A stretch of 64,000 nt of DNA from Paracoccus sp. TOH (GCF_030388245.1 NZ_CP098364.1:62001-126000), one strand, 5' to 3'; positions 27,031-37,542 are shown, counted from the stretch's first letter. Program-made: numbers and translations. The notes: a model not told the origin generated them from the sequence alone.

Positions 27031-28026
27031 TTAGACTTTCGCCCCGGCCGGGACGAGTTCCTGATGATTGACGATGCGGCCGGGCGGGATGTCGCGGCCG
27101 GCCAGGCAATCGACGATGCCCTGCGCGGCCTCGATGCCGACGCGGGTGTTGGCGGCCGCGGTCACGCCGCCGATATGCGGGGTCAGGACCAGCCGCATGT
27201 CGGCCCAGAACGGATGGTCCGCCGCCGGCGGCTCGGTGGCGAAGGTGTCCAGGCCGGCGCCGCCGATGCGGTTTTCCCGCAGCGCGGCCAGCAGCGCGGT
27301 CTCGTCGATCAGCCCGCCGCGCGCGGTGTTGACGATGATCGCGTCCGGGCGCATCAGCGCCAGCCGCTCGGCATTGATCAGGTGGCGCGTCCGGGGCGTC
27401 AGCGGGCTGTGCAGGCTGACGATGTCGCTGCCGGCGACCAGCCTGTCCAGGTCGTCGATGAGGGTGACGCCCTCGGCCTCGAAGACCTCGGCCGGGCAGA
27501 AGGGATCATAGGCCGAGACCGCGATGCCGAAGGCGCGGGCGAAGCGTGCCGTCTGCCGGGCGATGGCGCCGAAGGCCACCAGCCCCATGGTCGAACCGGC
27601 CAGTTCCCGGCCCTGGAAACCCGGCTTTTCCCAGCGCCCCTCGCGCAGGCCGCGGTCCAGCGGCACGATCTTCTTGGCCACCGCGAACAACAGCGCCATG
27701 GCATGTTCCGCGACCGAGACGGCGTTGGCGCCCGCGGCGACCAGGACCGGGATGCGGCGCGCGCTGGCGGCGGCGATGTCGATATTGTCGACGCCGGCCC
27801 CGTGCTTGGACAGCACCCGCACCCGCGGCGAGGCGGCAAGAAACGCCTCGTCCAGCCGGCCCATCCGCACCAGCACCCCGACCGGGTCGTTCTCGGCCGA
27901 GAAGCGCCGCAGCGCCTCGCCCTCGGTATAGGGCGGCACATAGACGGGCCGGTAGCCGGCGCCGGTCAGGACGGCTTCGGCGGCCGGGGCCAGGCTCGGG
28001 CCGGTGATCAGAACGTTTTTCGACAT
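27031..28026 (-). CDS. D-isomer-specific 2-hydroxyacid dehydrogenase (SerA-like)
   Basis: A 331-residue NAD-dependent dehydrogenase. The catalytic Arg is in NTARGGLIDE, the Glu in TFATEPP and the His in LTPHIGG. The nucleotide loop reads GLVAFGAIARQTA, a departure from the usual GxGxxG because two glycines are alanines, so cofactor affinity may differ. It would oxidise or reduce a D-2-hydroxy acid. The ATG at 28026 follows GAGGGGGG. It is the first gene of the Tct operon, divergent from a LysR regulator across an AT-rich promoter region. Confidence 0.87.
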   Translation of the reverse strand: MSKNVLITGPSLAPAAEAVLTGAGYRPVYVPPYTEGEALRRFSAENDPVGVLVRMGRLDEAFLAASPRVRVLSKHGAGVDNIDIAAASARRIPVLVAAGANAVSVAEHAMALLFAVAKKIVPLDRGLREGRWEKPGFQGRELAGSTMGLVAFGAIARQTARFARAFGIAVSAYDPFCPAEVFEAEGVTLIDDLDRLVAGSDIVSLHSPLTPRTRHLINAERLALMRPDAIIVNTARGGLIDETALLAALRENRIGGAGLDTFATEPPAADHPFWADMRLVLTPHIGGVTAAANTRVGIEAAQGIVDCLAGRDIPPGRIVNHQELVPAGAKV

Positions 28027-28136
28027 ATCCCCCCTCGGATCCGACATGGGTCAGATGACTGATCTTCCGAATAAGGATTGTTTTGCTAAATGAAAGCGGA
28101 TAATTCTGTCTTATAAATTCAGAAAAACTTAATCAT

Positions 28137-29039
28137 ATGGATACGCGACAGCTCAAGACCCTGCTGGCCATCGCCGAAACCGGCAGCTTCGCGCGGGCGG
28201 CGCAGCAGGTTGCGCTGACGCCCTCGGCGGTCAGCCAGCAGATTCAAGCCCTTGAATCGGAAATCGGCGTCAGCCTGTTCAACCGGCAAAGCCGCCCGCC
28301 GATGCTGACCTCGGCCGGGCAGCAGATGGTCAGGGCCGCCGCCGATCTGGTCCGGGCGGCCGAAAACGCCATAGACGCGGTGTCGGGGCGGCGGATCATC
28401 GGCACCTTCTCGATCGGATCGGTCCGAACCAGCGCCATCGGGCTGTTGCCGCAGGCGATCTCGCGGCTGGTGGCGAATCACCCGGGGCTGCGGATCAAGC
28501 TGCATGTCGGCAGCTCGGACTCCCTGATGCAGGACGTCAGCGCCGGGCGGCTGGACACGGCGATGATCGCCGAACACAGCGTCATCGCGCGGGAATTGCG
28601 CTGGAGCCCGTTCATCCGCGAGCCGCTGTTCCTGATCGCCCCGCCCGGCACGCCGGTCAGCGACCTGCGGACGATGCTGGTGTCGCATCCCTATGTCCGC
28701 TTCCGCTCTGCCGTGCCGCTGGCCCGGCTGATCGAGGCCGAGCTGGGCCGGCTGAACCTGCCGCTGGTCGATATCGCCGAGATGGATGCCATCTCCTCGA
28801 TCACCGCCTGCGTGGCGCATGGCCTGGGGGTGTCGGTGGTGCCGCGGGTGGCGCTTCTGGACACGCGCGAGGCGGTGGTGGCGATCCCCTTCGGCGAGCC
28901 GGTGATCCATCGGTCCATCGGACTGATCCAGATCCAGAACAGCCCGCGCGCCAGCCTGATCGCCAAACTGCACGGGAAACTGGCCGAGGTCAGCGGCGAA
29001 TACGGCATCGCGCGGGACGCCCAGGCCGCGGCGCCCTGA
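28137..29039 (+). CDS. LysR-family regulator of the Tct / hydroxyacid locus
   Basis: A 300-residue LysR protein. MDTRQLKTLLAIAETGSFARAAQQVALTPSAVSQQIQALESEIG is the winged-helix DNA-binding end. The effector domain includes TAMIAEHSVIARELRW and a conserved GLGVSVVPRV. It is divergent from the 2-hydroxyacid dehydrogenase with a 110-bp spacer that is unusually AT-rich for this genome, consistent with promoters and operator there. The co-inducer is presumably the imported acid. Confidence 0.9.
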   Translation: MDTRQLKTLLAIAETGSFARAAQQVALTPSAVSQQIQALESEIGVSLFNRQSRPPMLTSAGQQMVRAAADLVRAAENAIDAVSGRRIIGTFSIGSVRTSAIGLLPQAISRLVANHPGLRIKLHVGSSDSLMQDVSAGRLDTAMIAEHSVIARELRWSPFIREPLFLIAPPGTPVSDLRTMLVSHPYVRFRSAVPLARLIEAELGRLNLPLVDIAEMDAISSITACVAHGLGVSVVPRVALLDTREAVVAIPFGEPVIHRSIGLIQIQNSPRASLIAKLHGKLAEVSGEYGIARDAQAAAP

Positions 29040-29088
29040 CGGCCGCCCCTCTCTGGCGCCGGGCGGGCCGGGCGGTCGGCAGTCTTTC

Positions 29089-29529
29089 TCAGCGATAGCC
29101 GATGTTCATGACATAATCGTGCAGCAGGTTCTCCTCCTCCCGGACCTCCTGCAGCAGCATCTGCAGGACGTCGCGGGCGTTCAGCACCCCCAGCGGCAGG
29201 CCGGCCGCATCGACCAGCGGGATGTTCCTGAAGCCGCGCGCCTTCATGATGTCCCAGACATCCTGCAGCCAGCCGTCGGCGGTCACGGTGGTGACGTCGC
29301 GCGTCATCGCCTCGACCACGGGTGCGGTGCAACCGGCGCCGGCGCAACGGCCGGTCTGGCGCACCACGTCGGTCTTGGTCAGCACGCCCTCCAGCCGGCC
29401 GGCGGCGTCGCAGACCACCAGCATGTCGCAATCCGTGCCAAGCCGCCGGGCGGCCTGCAGCAGCGCGGCGCCCAGGTCGATGGTCTGCAGGCGGCGGCGC
29501 GCGACGGGCAGAAGTTTGCGGATCAGCAT
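29089..29529 (-). CDS. Tandem CBS-domain protein
   Basis: A 146-residue protein made of two CBS repeats: residues about 10-65 (DMLVVCDAAGRLEGVLTKTDVVRQ) and about 75-135 (GFRNIPLVDAAGLPLGVLNARDVLQ). CBS pairs bind adenine nucleotides and sense energy state. It contains Cys residues in GRCAGAGC between the repeats. Located downstream of the DUF6522-like and NsrR-like genes on the same strand with an 81-bp gap; function in that group unknown. Confidence 0.88.
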   Translation of the reverse strand: MLIRKLLPVARRRLQTIDLGAALLQAARRLGTDCDMLVVCDAAGRLEGVLTKTDVVRQTGRCAGAGCTAPVVEAMTRDVTTVTADGWLQDVWDIMKARGFRNIPLVDAAGLPLGVLNARDVLQMLLQEVREEENLLHDYVMNIGYR

Positions 29530-29610
29530 GTGACCCCCCTTTGTGCGATCAGGGAATGCGCGCCGATGTCCCGGCCAGGCCCCCGCAATCCCGGCCCGGA
29601 CGTGCGGCGG

Positions 29611-30054
29611 TCATGGTCTCGTTTCCCGCGGCAAGACGGGCGGGGCAGGGGCGTCGATGCCGATGGCGACGGGATCGCTGGCGGGGAAGGTTCCCTGCAG
29701 CGCCAGGTCGAGAAGCGTTTCGATATGCGCCTGTTGACCATCCGGGTCCGCGAAGCCCCGGCCGGTGCCGGTCGCCGCCGGCCGGCTTGCGGAACCGGGC
29801 GGGCCGGCGAAATCCGCCGCGCCGCAGCTCAGCACATGGCCGCCGGCATCGGCCGTTATCCTGACGCGCCGGCTGGCGGAGAAGAAGATCAGCCGCACGG
29901 TTCCGGCGTCCTTGCCCTCGCCGCGCTCGAACCGGCTGGTGATCGTGCCGTCGCGCATGTCCCGTTTCAGATCGTCGGCGCTGATCCCGAAGGCGCGGGC
30001 CAGCAGCGCCGCCTCGACCCTGACGCCGTCCTTGCCGAATTCGACCGCACCCAT
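29611..30054 (-). CDS. DUF6522-like small protein, function unknown
   Basis: A 147-residue soluble protein. The N-terminal part (VEFGKDGVRVEAALLARAFGISADDLKRDMRDGTITSRFERGEG followed by RLIFFSASRRVRI) resembles DUF6522 proteins often found beside respiratory or NO-related genes; this is from memory. The C-terminal 50 residues are Pro/Ala/Gly-rich and probably disordered. The ATG at 30054 follows GAGAGG. It lies 20 bp after the NsrR-like gene, likely in one transcript. Confidence 0.6.
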   Translation of the reverse strand: MGAVEFGKDGVRVEAALLARAFGISADDLKRDMRDGTITSRFERGEGKDAGTVRLIFFSASRRVRITADAGGHVLSCGAADFAGPPGSASRPAATGTGRGFADPDGQQAHIETLLDLALQGTFPASDPVAIGIDAPAPPVLPRETRP

Positions 30055-30074
30055 CGCTGCCTCTCTTTCCCGGC

Positions 30075-30512
30075 CTATTCGGCCGCCACCATCCGCCCGC
30101 CCGGGCCTGCCCCGGGCCAGGCGCAATCCTTGATCGTCGTGCGGTCAAGCTCGGTCATGAACGCCTCGCGCGCCGCGGAAAGCTGGGGCCGCAGGCGACA
30201 ACCCGGCCGCAGGACGCATTCGCCGCCATCGGCGCGGAAACATTCGACGATGGCGAATTTGCGTTCCAGATGGCGCACCACCTGTCCCAGCGTGATCTCG
30301 TCCGCCGGCCGCATCAGCCGCAGCCCGCCGGACCTGCCGCGCTCGGACCGCACGAAGCCGCCCGTTCCAAGATCGCTGACCACCTTGGCCAGATGATGTT
30401 GCGAGATCCCGAATTCCCGGGCGATCCGCCCGGTCGAGACCGCCTCTCCCTGCGCCCCCGCCAGGCGCATCAGCACCCGCAACCCGTAATCCGTGAAGGT
30501 GGCAAGCCGCAT
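30075..30512 (-). CDS. nsrR: Rrf2-family regulator, NsrR-like
   Basis: A 145-residue protein starting MRLATFTDYGLRVLMRLA, with recognition region SQHHLAKVVSDLGTGGFV. Three cysteines, Cys91, Cys99 and Cys105 in ECFRADGGECVLRPGC, match the Fe-S ligand set of NsrR apart from a slightly longer first spacing. The C-terminal LDRTTIKD motif also matches NsrR. It would sense nitric oxide through its cluster and de-repress NO-defence or respiratory genes. It is the first gene of its transcript, below an inverted repeat at 30536..30567. Confidence 0.82.
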   Translation of the reverse strand: MRLATFTDYGLRVLMRLAGAQGEAVSTGRIAREFGISQHHLAKVVSDLGTGGFVRSERGRSGGLRLMRPADEITLGQVVRHLERKFAIVECFRADGGECVLRPGCRLRPQLSAAREAFMTELDRTTIKDCAWPGAGPGGRMVAAE

Positions 30513-30880
30513 CGACCCTCCTAATTGGTATTGACAATGCCGATTATGTGTGAGGATATTCGGCATTGCAAGTACCGAATAAAAGGGCTTCGCGCATTCT
30601 CCTGCCCCGCGGCCCGACCCACCGTCAAAGACAACCGCTTACGGAGACGGCCATGTCCCAAGGACGCATCCCTTGCCCGACCGCACGGCTGGCGAGATCG
30701 CGGCAGGTCTGCCCGGCGGCTCGGCATCGGTTCCTGCCGTCGCGGGGATGCGCCGCGGGCGCGGACCCGATGGGGCATCCATCTGGAAAATAACCTGCTG
30801 TCTCCGCGCTTTGCGGCGGGGGCGCGCGTCTGACCAAGGGGCTGCAACCCCTTTCGTGACCAGTTCAAGAGGGTGATCCG
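30513..30880. other. 368-bp divergent region without a supported gene
   Basis: It holds the nsrR promoter side (AT-rich, with the inverted repeat at 30536..30567) and the promoter of the small secreted protein. A 46-codon frame from the ATG at 30653 has GGAGA upstream, but its composition is not protein-like. Confidence 0.5.
30536..30567. promoter_or_regulatory. Inverted repeat upstream of nsrR
   Basis: AATGCCGA and TCGGCATT pair perfectly across a 16-bp AT-rich spacer, just upstream of the nsrR start. A TTGACA hexamer adjoins the left arm (30531..30536). Probably an operator, possibly for NsrR itself or a related regulator. Confidence 0.5.
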
Positions 30881-31192
30881 ATGCTTAGACAGATCTGCAT
30901 TCTGGCCGCGCTGGCGCTGCCGCCGACCGGGGGTCTTGCCCAGACCGCCGCCACGCCGGCGCCGGCAGAGACCTGGCTGCCGACCCTGCAGGTCGATACG
31001 CCGCAGCAGGGCTTCGACCTGGCCATCGTCATGGCCCGGCGGGCGGTCAAGACGACCCAGCCCGATGTGGCGGTGCTGAAGGCGCAGCGGCCGCACTATG
31101 CCGGGGATGCGGCCCGCCTGATCGACGTCTCGGGCGTGGCGGCGGCCTGGTTCGCCACCATCGCCGCGGCGAACGGCTATTGGCGCGACTGA
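30881..31192 (+). CDS. Small secreted protein, function unknown
   Basis: A 103-residue protein with signal peptide MLRQICILAALALPPTGGLAQ. The mature part of about 82 residues has TPQQGFDLAIVMARRAVKTTQPDVAVLKAQRP and a closing GVAAAWFATIAAANGYWRD. No Cys in the mature part and no membrane helix beyond the signal. It lies 31 bp before the AhpD-like gene on the same strand, so probably co-transcribed. No family recognised. Confidence 0.7.
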   Translation: MLRQICILAALALPPTGGLAQTAATPAPAETWLPTLQVDTPQQGFDLAIVMARRAVKTTQPDVAVLKAQRPHYAGDAARLIDVSGVAAAWFATIAAANGYWRD

Positions 31193-31223
31193 CCGCGCCC
31201 GGGGAAAGGGGAAGGGGAAGCCC

Positions 31224-31562
31224 ATGACCGATATCACCATGCCCAAGGCCAGCCCCGAACTGGGCGCGAAACGCCACGCGCTGGCCCCCGCCATCGACGA
31301 TGCCTTTCTGGCGCTGTCGAAGGCGGTCTTCGCCGAGGGGGCGCTGGACAAGCGCACCAAGCAGTTGATCGCGGTCGCGGTGGCGCATGTGACGCAATGC
31401 CCCTGGTGCATCGAGGGCCATGTGCGGGGCGCGAAGCGCGCCGGCGCCAGCAACGAGCAGATCATGGAGGCGATCTGGGTCGCGGCCGAGATGCGCGCCG
31501 GCGCGGCCTATGGCCATGCGAACAAGGCGCTGGCGGTGCTGGACGAAATTGATGGCGCGTGA
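31224..31562 (+). CDS. AhpD-like / carboxymuconolactone decarboxylase-family protein
   Basis: A 112-residue helical protein. The redox motif QCPWCIEGH gives Cys59-x2-Cys62-x3-His66, the AhpD-type peroxidase-reductant site. Flanking AHVTQ and ASNEQIMEAIWVAAEMRAGAAYGHA match the CMD fold. Likely an alkylhydroperoxidase- or thiol-redox-type enzyme rather than a true decarboxylase. GGGGAAGGGGAAG precedes the ATG. It follows the small secreted protein and precedes ctaD. Confidence 0.88.
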   Translation: MTDITMPKASPELGAKRHALAPAIDDAFLALSKAVFAEGALDKRTKQLIAVAVAHVTQCPWCIEGHVRGAKRAGASNEQIMEAIWVAAEMRAGAAYGHANKALAVLDEIDGA

Positions 31563-33437
<1,875 letters not shown>

Positions 33438-33551
33438 CGGTCAGCCTCCGGCGCAGGACCAGCGATGGATTGCGGCGGCGCGCGCCGATGGTCTTGCGCG
33501 CCGCGCCGGCAGCGGCGGCGATCCGCGGCGCCGCGCCGGTCGGGCCAGCCC

Positions 33552-34697
33552 TTACATGCAGCTTTCGAACAGGGCGCGGGTGTTTTCGCGGGTCATCTGG
33601 ACGGGATTGCCGCCGCAGCTCGGGTCTTCCAGCGCCATCTCGGTCAGCTCGTCCAGGCGCTCGGGCTGAACGCCAAGCCGGGTCAGGGTCTCGGGGATGG
33701 CGAAGATGCTGCGCAGCTCCATCACCCGGGCGCGGAAGCCGTCGAAGCCGCCGGCGATGCCCAGATAATCGGCGGCGCGGGCCAGGTGGTCCTGGATGGC
33801 GGAGCGGTTGAAGTCCAGCACCATCGGCATCACCACCGCATTGGTGGTGCCGTGATGGGTGCCGTAGACCGCGCCGACCGGGTGGGACAGCGAATGGATC
33901 GCGCCCAGCCCTTTCTGAAACGCCACCGCGCCCATGGCGGCGGCGGCCATCATCTGCGCCCGCGCCTCGATGTCGTCGGGGCTGGCATAGGCGCGCGGCA
34001 GGTATTCGTTGACCAGCCGCAGCCCCTCCAGCGCGATGCCCTGGCTCATCGGGTGAAAGAACGGGCTGCAATAGGCCTCCAGGCAATGGGCAAAGGCGTC
34101 CATGCCGGTGCCGGCGGTGATGAATTTCGGCATTCCCACCGTCAGCTCGGGGTCGCAGATGGTCACGGCCGGCATCAGCCGGGGGTGGAAGATGATCTTC
34201 TTCTTGTGGGTTTCGGAATTGGTCAGAACGCCGGCGCGCCCGACCTCGGACCCGGTGCCGGCGGTGGTGGGCACGGCGATGATCGGGGCGATCCGGCTTG
34301 CATCGGCGCGGGTCCACCAGTCGCCGATATCCTCAAGATCCCAGACCGAGACGGTCTGATCCGCCATCAGCGCGATCATCTTGCCCAGATCCAGCGCCGA
34401 GCCGCCGCCGAAACACACCACCCCGTCATGGCCGCCGGCCTTATAGACGGCGATGCCGGTCGCCATATTGTGTTCGTTCGGGTTCGGATCGACATCGGAA
34501 AACACCGCGCGACCAAGGCCCGCGGCCTCCAGAATATCCAGCGCCTGCGCGGTGATCGGCAAGGCGGCAAGCGCCTTGTCGGTCACCAGAAGCGGGCGGT
34601 CGATGCCCACGGCGCGGCAATGCTCGGCCAGTTCGGCGATGCGGCCGGCCCCAAACTTGATCGCGGTCGGATAGGACCAGTTTGCGCGCAGGTTCAT
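33552..34697 (-). CDS. Iron-containing alcohol dehydrogenase
   Basis: A 381-residue group III alcohol dehydrogenase. The NAD site is the GGGSALDLGK segment, and PTTAGTGSE follows it. Iron ligands are supplied by the Asp/His segments GTGMDAFAHCLEAY, SLSHPVGAVYGTHHG. The start overlaps the ALDH stop (ATGA) and GAAGG lies 7 nt upstream. It is the last gene of the transcript N-formylglutamate-hydrolase-like, dctQ, dctM, dctP, glnA-like, ALDH. Inference: it oxidises an alcohol group, perhaps of a gamma-glutamylated amino alcohol, ahead of the ALDH. Confidence 0.92.
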   Translation of the reverse strand: MNLRANWSYPTAIKFGAGRIAELAEHCRAVGIDRPLLVTDKALAALPITAQALDILEAAGLGRAVFSDVDPNPNEHNMATGIAVYKAGGHDGVVCFGGGSALDLGKMIALMADQTVSVWDLEDIGDWWTRADASRIAPIIAVPTTAGTGSEVGRAGVLTNSETHKKKIIFHPRLMPAVTICDPELTVGMPKFITAGTGMDAFAHCLEAYCSPFFHPMSQGIALEGLRLVNEYLPRAYASPDDIEARAQMMAAAAMGAVAFQKGLGAIHSLSHPVGAVYGTHHGTTNAVVMPMVLDFNRSAIQDHLARAADYLGIAGGFDGFRARVMELRSIFAIPETLTRLGVQPERLDELTEMALEDPSCGGNPVQMTRENTRALFESCM

Positions 34698-36082
34698 TTC
34701 GTCACCTTCTTGAGATGGTAGGATTTGGGCCGGGTCACGGCCATATAGCCAAGGCTGGAAAGCGCCGCCCCCCGCCCGGTATCCTTGCAGCCGGTCCAGC
34801 ACAAAGCCGGGTCCAGATAGTCGCAGCGGTTCAGAAACACCGTGCCGGTTTCCAGCCGCGCACCCAGTTCCGCCGCCGCATCCGCATCCGCCGTCCAGAC
34901 CGAAACCGTCAGCCCGTAATCGCAATCATTCATCAGCGCGACGGCCTCGTCGTCGTCCTTGACCGGCATGATGCCGACGACCGGGCCAAAGCTTTCCTCG
35001 CGCATCACCCGCATGTCGTGATTGACATCGACAAGAATCTGCGGCGCCAGATAGGCACCGCCGTCATCGGCCGGGAAGGCGGCCGGGTCGATCAGCGCGC
35101 GTGCGCCCTGGGCCACCGCATCCGCGATCTGGCCGCGCACCACCTCGGCAAAGCGGGTATTGGCCATCGGCCCCATGGTGGTCTCGGGGTCATAGGGATT
35201 GCCCAGACGCTGGCCCATCACCCATGCCACCGCCTTTTCGACAAAGGCGTCATACAGGCTTTCATGGACATAGATCCGTTCGATCCCACAGCAGCACTGG
35301 CCGGAATTGAACATCGCCCCATCCATCAGCCCGTCGACGGCGGCATCCAGATCGGCATCCGCGCGCACATAGCCCGGGTCCTTGCCGCCCAGTTCCAGCC
35401 CGGTTGCGGTGAAGGTGCCCGCCGCCGCGCGCTCGATCGCCTGTCCGCCCCGGACCGAGCCGGTGAAGTTCACGAAGCCGAAACTGCGCTCGGCGATCAG
35501 GTCCTCGGTGGTCTGATGGTCAAGAACGACGTTCTGGAACACATCCGCCGGCACGCCACCCTGCGCCATGGCCTGGGCCAGGCGTTCGCCAGCCACAAGC
35601 GTCTGACTTGCATGTTTCAACACCACGGCATTGCCGGCGATCAGCGCCGGCACGATGGTGTTGACGGCGGTCAGGAACGGATAGTTCCAGGGCGCGATGA
35701 CAAAGACCACGCCGACCGGCTCGCGCCGGATCTCGCGGCGGAAACGGTCGCTGTCCTCGGCCACCATGGGGGCCAAAGCCTCGGCGGCGATGTCGGACAT
35801 ATAGGCCGTGCGCTCGTTCACGCCGCCGAATTCGCCGCCATAGCGGGTCGGGCGGCCCATCTGGCCGGCAAGTTCCTGCACCACCTCGTCCTTCATCGCG
35901 TTCAACGCCGCGATGCCGGCCCGAACCCGGGCGATGCGTTCCGCAAGCGGCAGCGCGGCCCATGCACCTTGCGCCGCGCGGGCGCGGGCGACGGCGGCGC
36001 GCGCCTCAGTACCGGTCAGGGGGGTGCGCTCGGCGTAGACCGAGCCATCGACCGGGGAAATCAGCTTGATCGTCTTGGTCAT
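34694..36082 (-). CDS. NAD(P)-dependent aldehyde dehydrogenase
   Basis: A 462-residue ALDH. Substrate-channel Asn in APWNYPF, general-base Glu in LELGGKDPGYV and catalytic Cys in NSGQCCCGIER, with two neighbouring cysteines. The C-terminus has TVFLNRCDYLDPALCWTGCKDTGRG. GAGG lies 5 nt before the ATG. It lies 39 bp after the glutamine-synthetase-like gene. By analogy with PuuC in putrescine catabolism it may oxidise a gamma-glutamyl-amino aldehyde to the acid. Confidence 0.93.
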   Translation of the reverse strand: MTKTIKLISPVDGSVYAERTPLTGTEARAAVARARAAQGAWAALPLAERIARVRAGIAALNAMKDEVVQELAGQMGRPTRYGGEFGGVNERTAYMSDIAAEALAPMVAEDSDRFRREIRREPVGVVFVIAPWNYPFLTAVNTIVPALIAGNAVVLKHASQTLVAGERLAQAMAQGGVPADVFQNVVLDHQTTEDLIAERSFGFVNFTGSVRGGQAIERAAAGTFTATGLELGGKDPGYVRADADLDAAVDGLMDGAMFNSGQCCCGIERIYVHESLYDAFVEKAVAWVMGQRLGNPYDPETTMGPMANTRFAEVVRGQIADAVAQGARALIDPAAFPADDGGAYLAPQILVDVNHDMRVMREESFGPVVGIMPVKDDDEAVALMNDCDYGLTVSVWTADADAAAELGARLETGTVFLNRCDYLDPALCWTGCKDTGRGAALSSLGYMAVTRPKSYHLKKVTK

Positions 36083-36121
36083 TTCATCCTCATCTGGCCG
36101 GGCCTAGCCGGCGAAATCCGT

Positions 36122-37483
36122 TCAGGCGCGTTCATAGCCGCGGGCAAGTTCCCAGTCGGTGACGACGCGGTTCTGTTCCTCGAGTTCCCATTCGGCGGCG
36201 CGGACATAGTGGTCGATCACCGCATCCCCGAAAGCGGCGCGCAGCATGGCGGATGCGTCCAGCGCCCGCGCCGCATCGCCCAGCGTTTTCGGGATCTGGC
36301 GCGCGGCCTCGGCTGCATAGGCATCGCCCGAGAATTGCGGCTCAAGCTCCAGCTTGCGTTCCACCCCGTCGAGGCCGGCGGCCAGAAGCGCCGCGCAGGC
36401 CAGATAGGGGTTCAGGTCGGCGCCGCCGATGCGGCATTCGACACGCACGCCCCGCGTGCCGTCGCCACAGACGCGAAAGCCGGCAGTGCGGTTGTCGATC
36501 GACCAGATCGACTTGGTCGGTGCGAAAAGCCCGGTCACGAAACGCTTGTAGCTGTTGACATAGGGCGCAAGGAAATAGGTCAGCGCCTCGGCATGGGCCA
36601 GCTGCCCGGCCAGATAATGCCGCATCAGGTCCGACATGCCATGTTCGGCATTCGGGTCGTGGAACGCGTTCGCGCCGTCCCGGAACAGCGACTGGTGGAC
36701 ATGGCTGGACGATCCCGCGCGGCCATGGCGGTATTTCGCCATGAAGGTCGCGGACTGGCCATGCGCCTGGGCGATCTCCTTGGTCGCCGCCTTGACCAGC
36801 ACATGCATGTCGGCGGTGTCCAGCGCGTCGGAATATCTCACGTTGATCTCGTGCTGGCCGGCCTCGGCCTCGCCCTTGGAGTTCTCGACCGGGATGCCGG
36901 CGCCGTAAAGCCCGTTGCGCAGGGCGCGCATCACCGGCTCGTCGGCGAAGGTGCCGGTCAGGGCGTAATCGACATTGTGCCGCGCCGTGGGCGTCAGGCC
37001 GCGATAGCCGGCATCGAAAAGCTCTTTGTAGCCCTGTGCGAACAGGTAGAATTCCAGCTCGGTCGCCATCATCGGCTCATGGCCCAGGGCGCGGGCGCGC
37101 TCGATCTGGCGGCGCAGCACGCTGCGCGGGGCATGGGGGACAAGCTCATGCGTGTGGTGGTCGTAAAGATCGACCATGCAGAAGGCGGTGCCCGGCGCCC
37201 AGGGCAGCCGGCGCAGCGTGGTCAGGTCGGGCTTCATCACGTAATCGCCATAGCCGGCCGCCCAGCCCGTCGCCTGATAGCCGGGCACGGTCACCATCTC
37301 GATATCCGTGGCCAGAAGGTAATTGCAGCAATGCGTCTCGTCGGGGTTGTCCAGGAAATGCGCGGCGTGGAAGCGCTTGCCCATCAGGCGGCCCTGCATG
37401 TCGACAAGGGCGACCATGACGGTGTCGATCTCGCCGGCATCCACGGCGGCTGGCAGGGCCTCGAAACTCAGGTTGGCGGGCAT
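36122..37483 (-). CDS. Glutamine synthetase-family gamma-glutamyl ligase (PuuA/IpuC-like)
   Basis: A 453-residue GSIII-like/PuuA-type ligase, shorter at the C-terminus than housekeeping GlnA and without the adenylylation tyrosine loop. Recognisable motifs are ENSKGEAEAGQHEINVRYSDALDTAD, the metal Glu/His region, then KYRHGRAGSSSHVHQSL for ATP binding and SIDNRTAGFRVCGDGTRGVRVECRIGGADLNPYL. It should couple ATP hydrolysis to joining glutamate and an amine. Co-transcription with ALDH, ADH and a TRAP transporter points to catabolism of an imported amine or amino alcohol. The exact amine is not readable. Confidence 0.87.
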   Translation of the reverse strand: MPANLSFEALPAAVDAGEIDTVMVALVDMQGRLMGKRFHAAHFLDNPDETHCCNYLLATDIEMVTVPGYQATGWAAGYGDYVMKPDLTTLRRLPWAPGTAFCMVDLYDHHTHELVPHAPRSVLRRQIERARALGHEPMMATELEFYLFAQGYKELFDAGYRGLTPTARHNVDYALTGTFADEPVMRALRNGLYGAGIPVENSKGEAEAGQHEINVRYSDALDTADMHVLVKAATKEIAQAHGQSATFMAKYRHGRAGSSSHVHQSLFRDGANAFHDPNAEHGMSDLMRHYLAGQLAHAEALTYFLAPYVNSYKRFVTGLFAPTKSIWSIDNRTAGFRVCGDGTRGVRVECRIGGADLNPYLACAALLAAGLDGVERKLELEPQFSGDAYAAEAARQIPKTLGDAARALDASAMLRAAFGDAVIDHYVRAAEWELEEQNRVVTDWELARGYERA

Positions 37484-37501
37484 CGCGGACTCCGGATGAA
37501 A

Positions 37502-37528
37502 GGGGACGCGCCGGGACTGGCGCGCCCC
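37502..37528 (-). terminator. Intergenic hairpin after dctP
   Basis: GGGGaCGCGCC pairs with GGCGCGCCCC around a 6-nt loop, with one bulged A. It lies between the binding-protein stop and the next gene, in the same position as the hairpin after the apiose binding-protein gene. It probably protects the binding-protein mRNA end and lowers read-through. Confidence 0.5.
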
Positions 37529-37542
37529 GGGGGCGCGGCGGA

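Noticed and set aside
25348..28062. 904-codon plus-strand open frame opposite tctC, the RraA-like gene and the dehydrogenase
   Set aside because: Composition is His/Gln/Arg-rich with no motifs; three well-supported genes lie on the other strand.
30653..30793. 46-codon frame with GGAGA upstream, divergent from nsrR
   Set aside because: Translation is Arg/Pro/Cys-rich and not protein-like; listed only as a weak possible trace of a decayed gene.
33438..33551. GC-rich dyads between ctaD and the Fe-alcohol dehydrogenase as a terminator
   Set aside because: Several short GGCGCGC/GCGCGCC pairings are possible but none is clearly best, and no T-run follows; too ambiguous to call.
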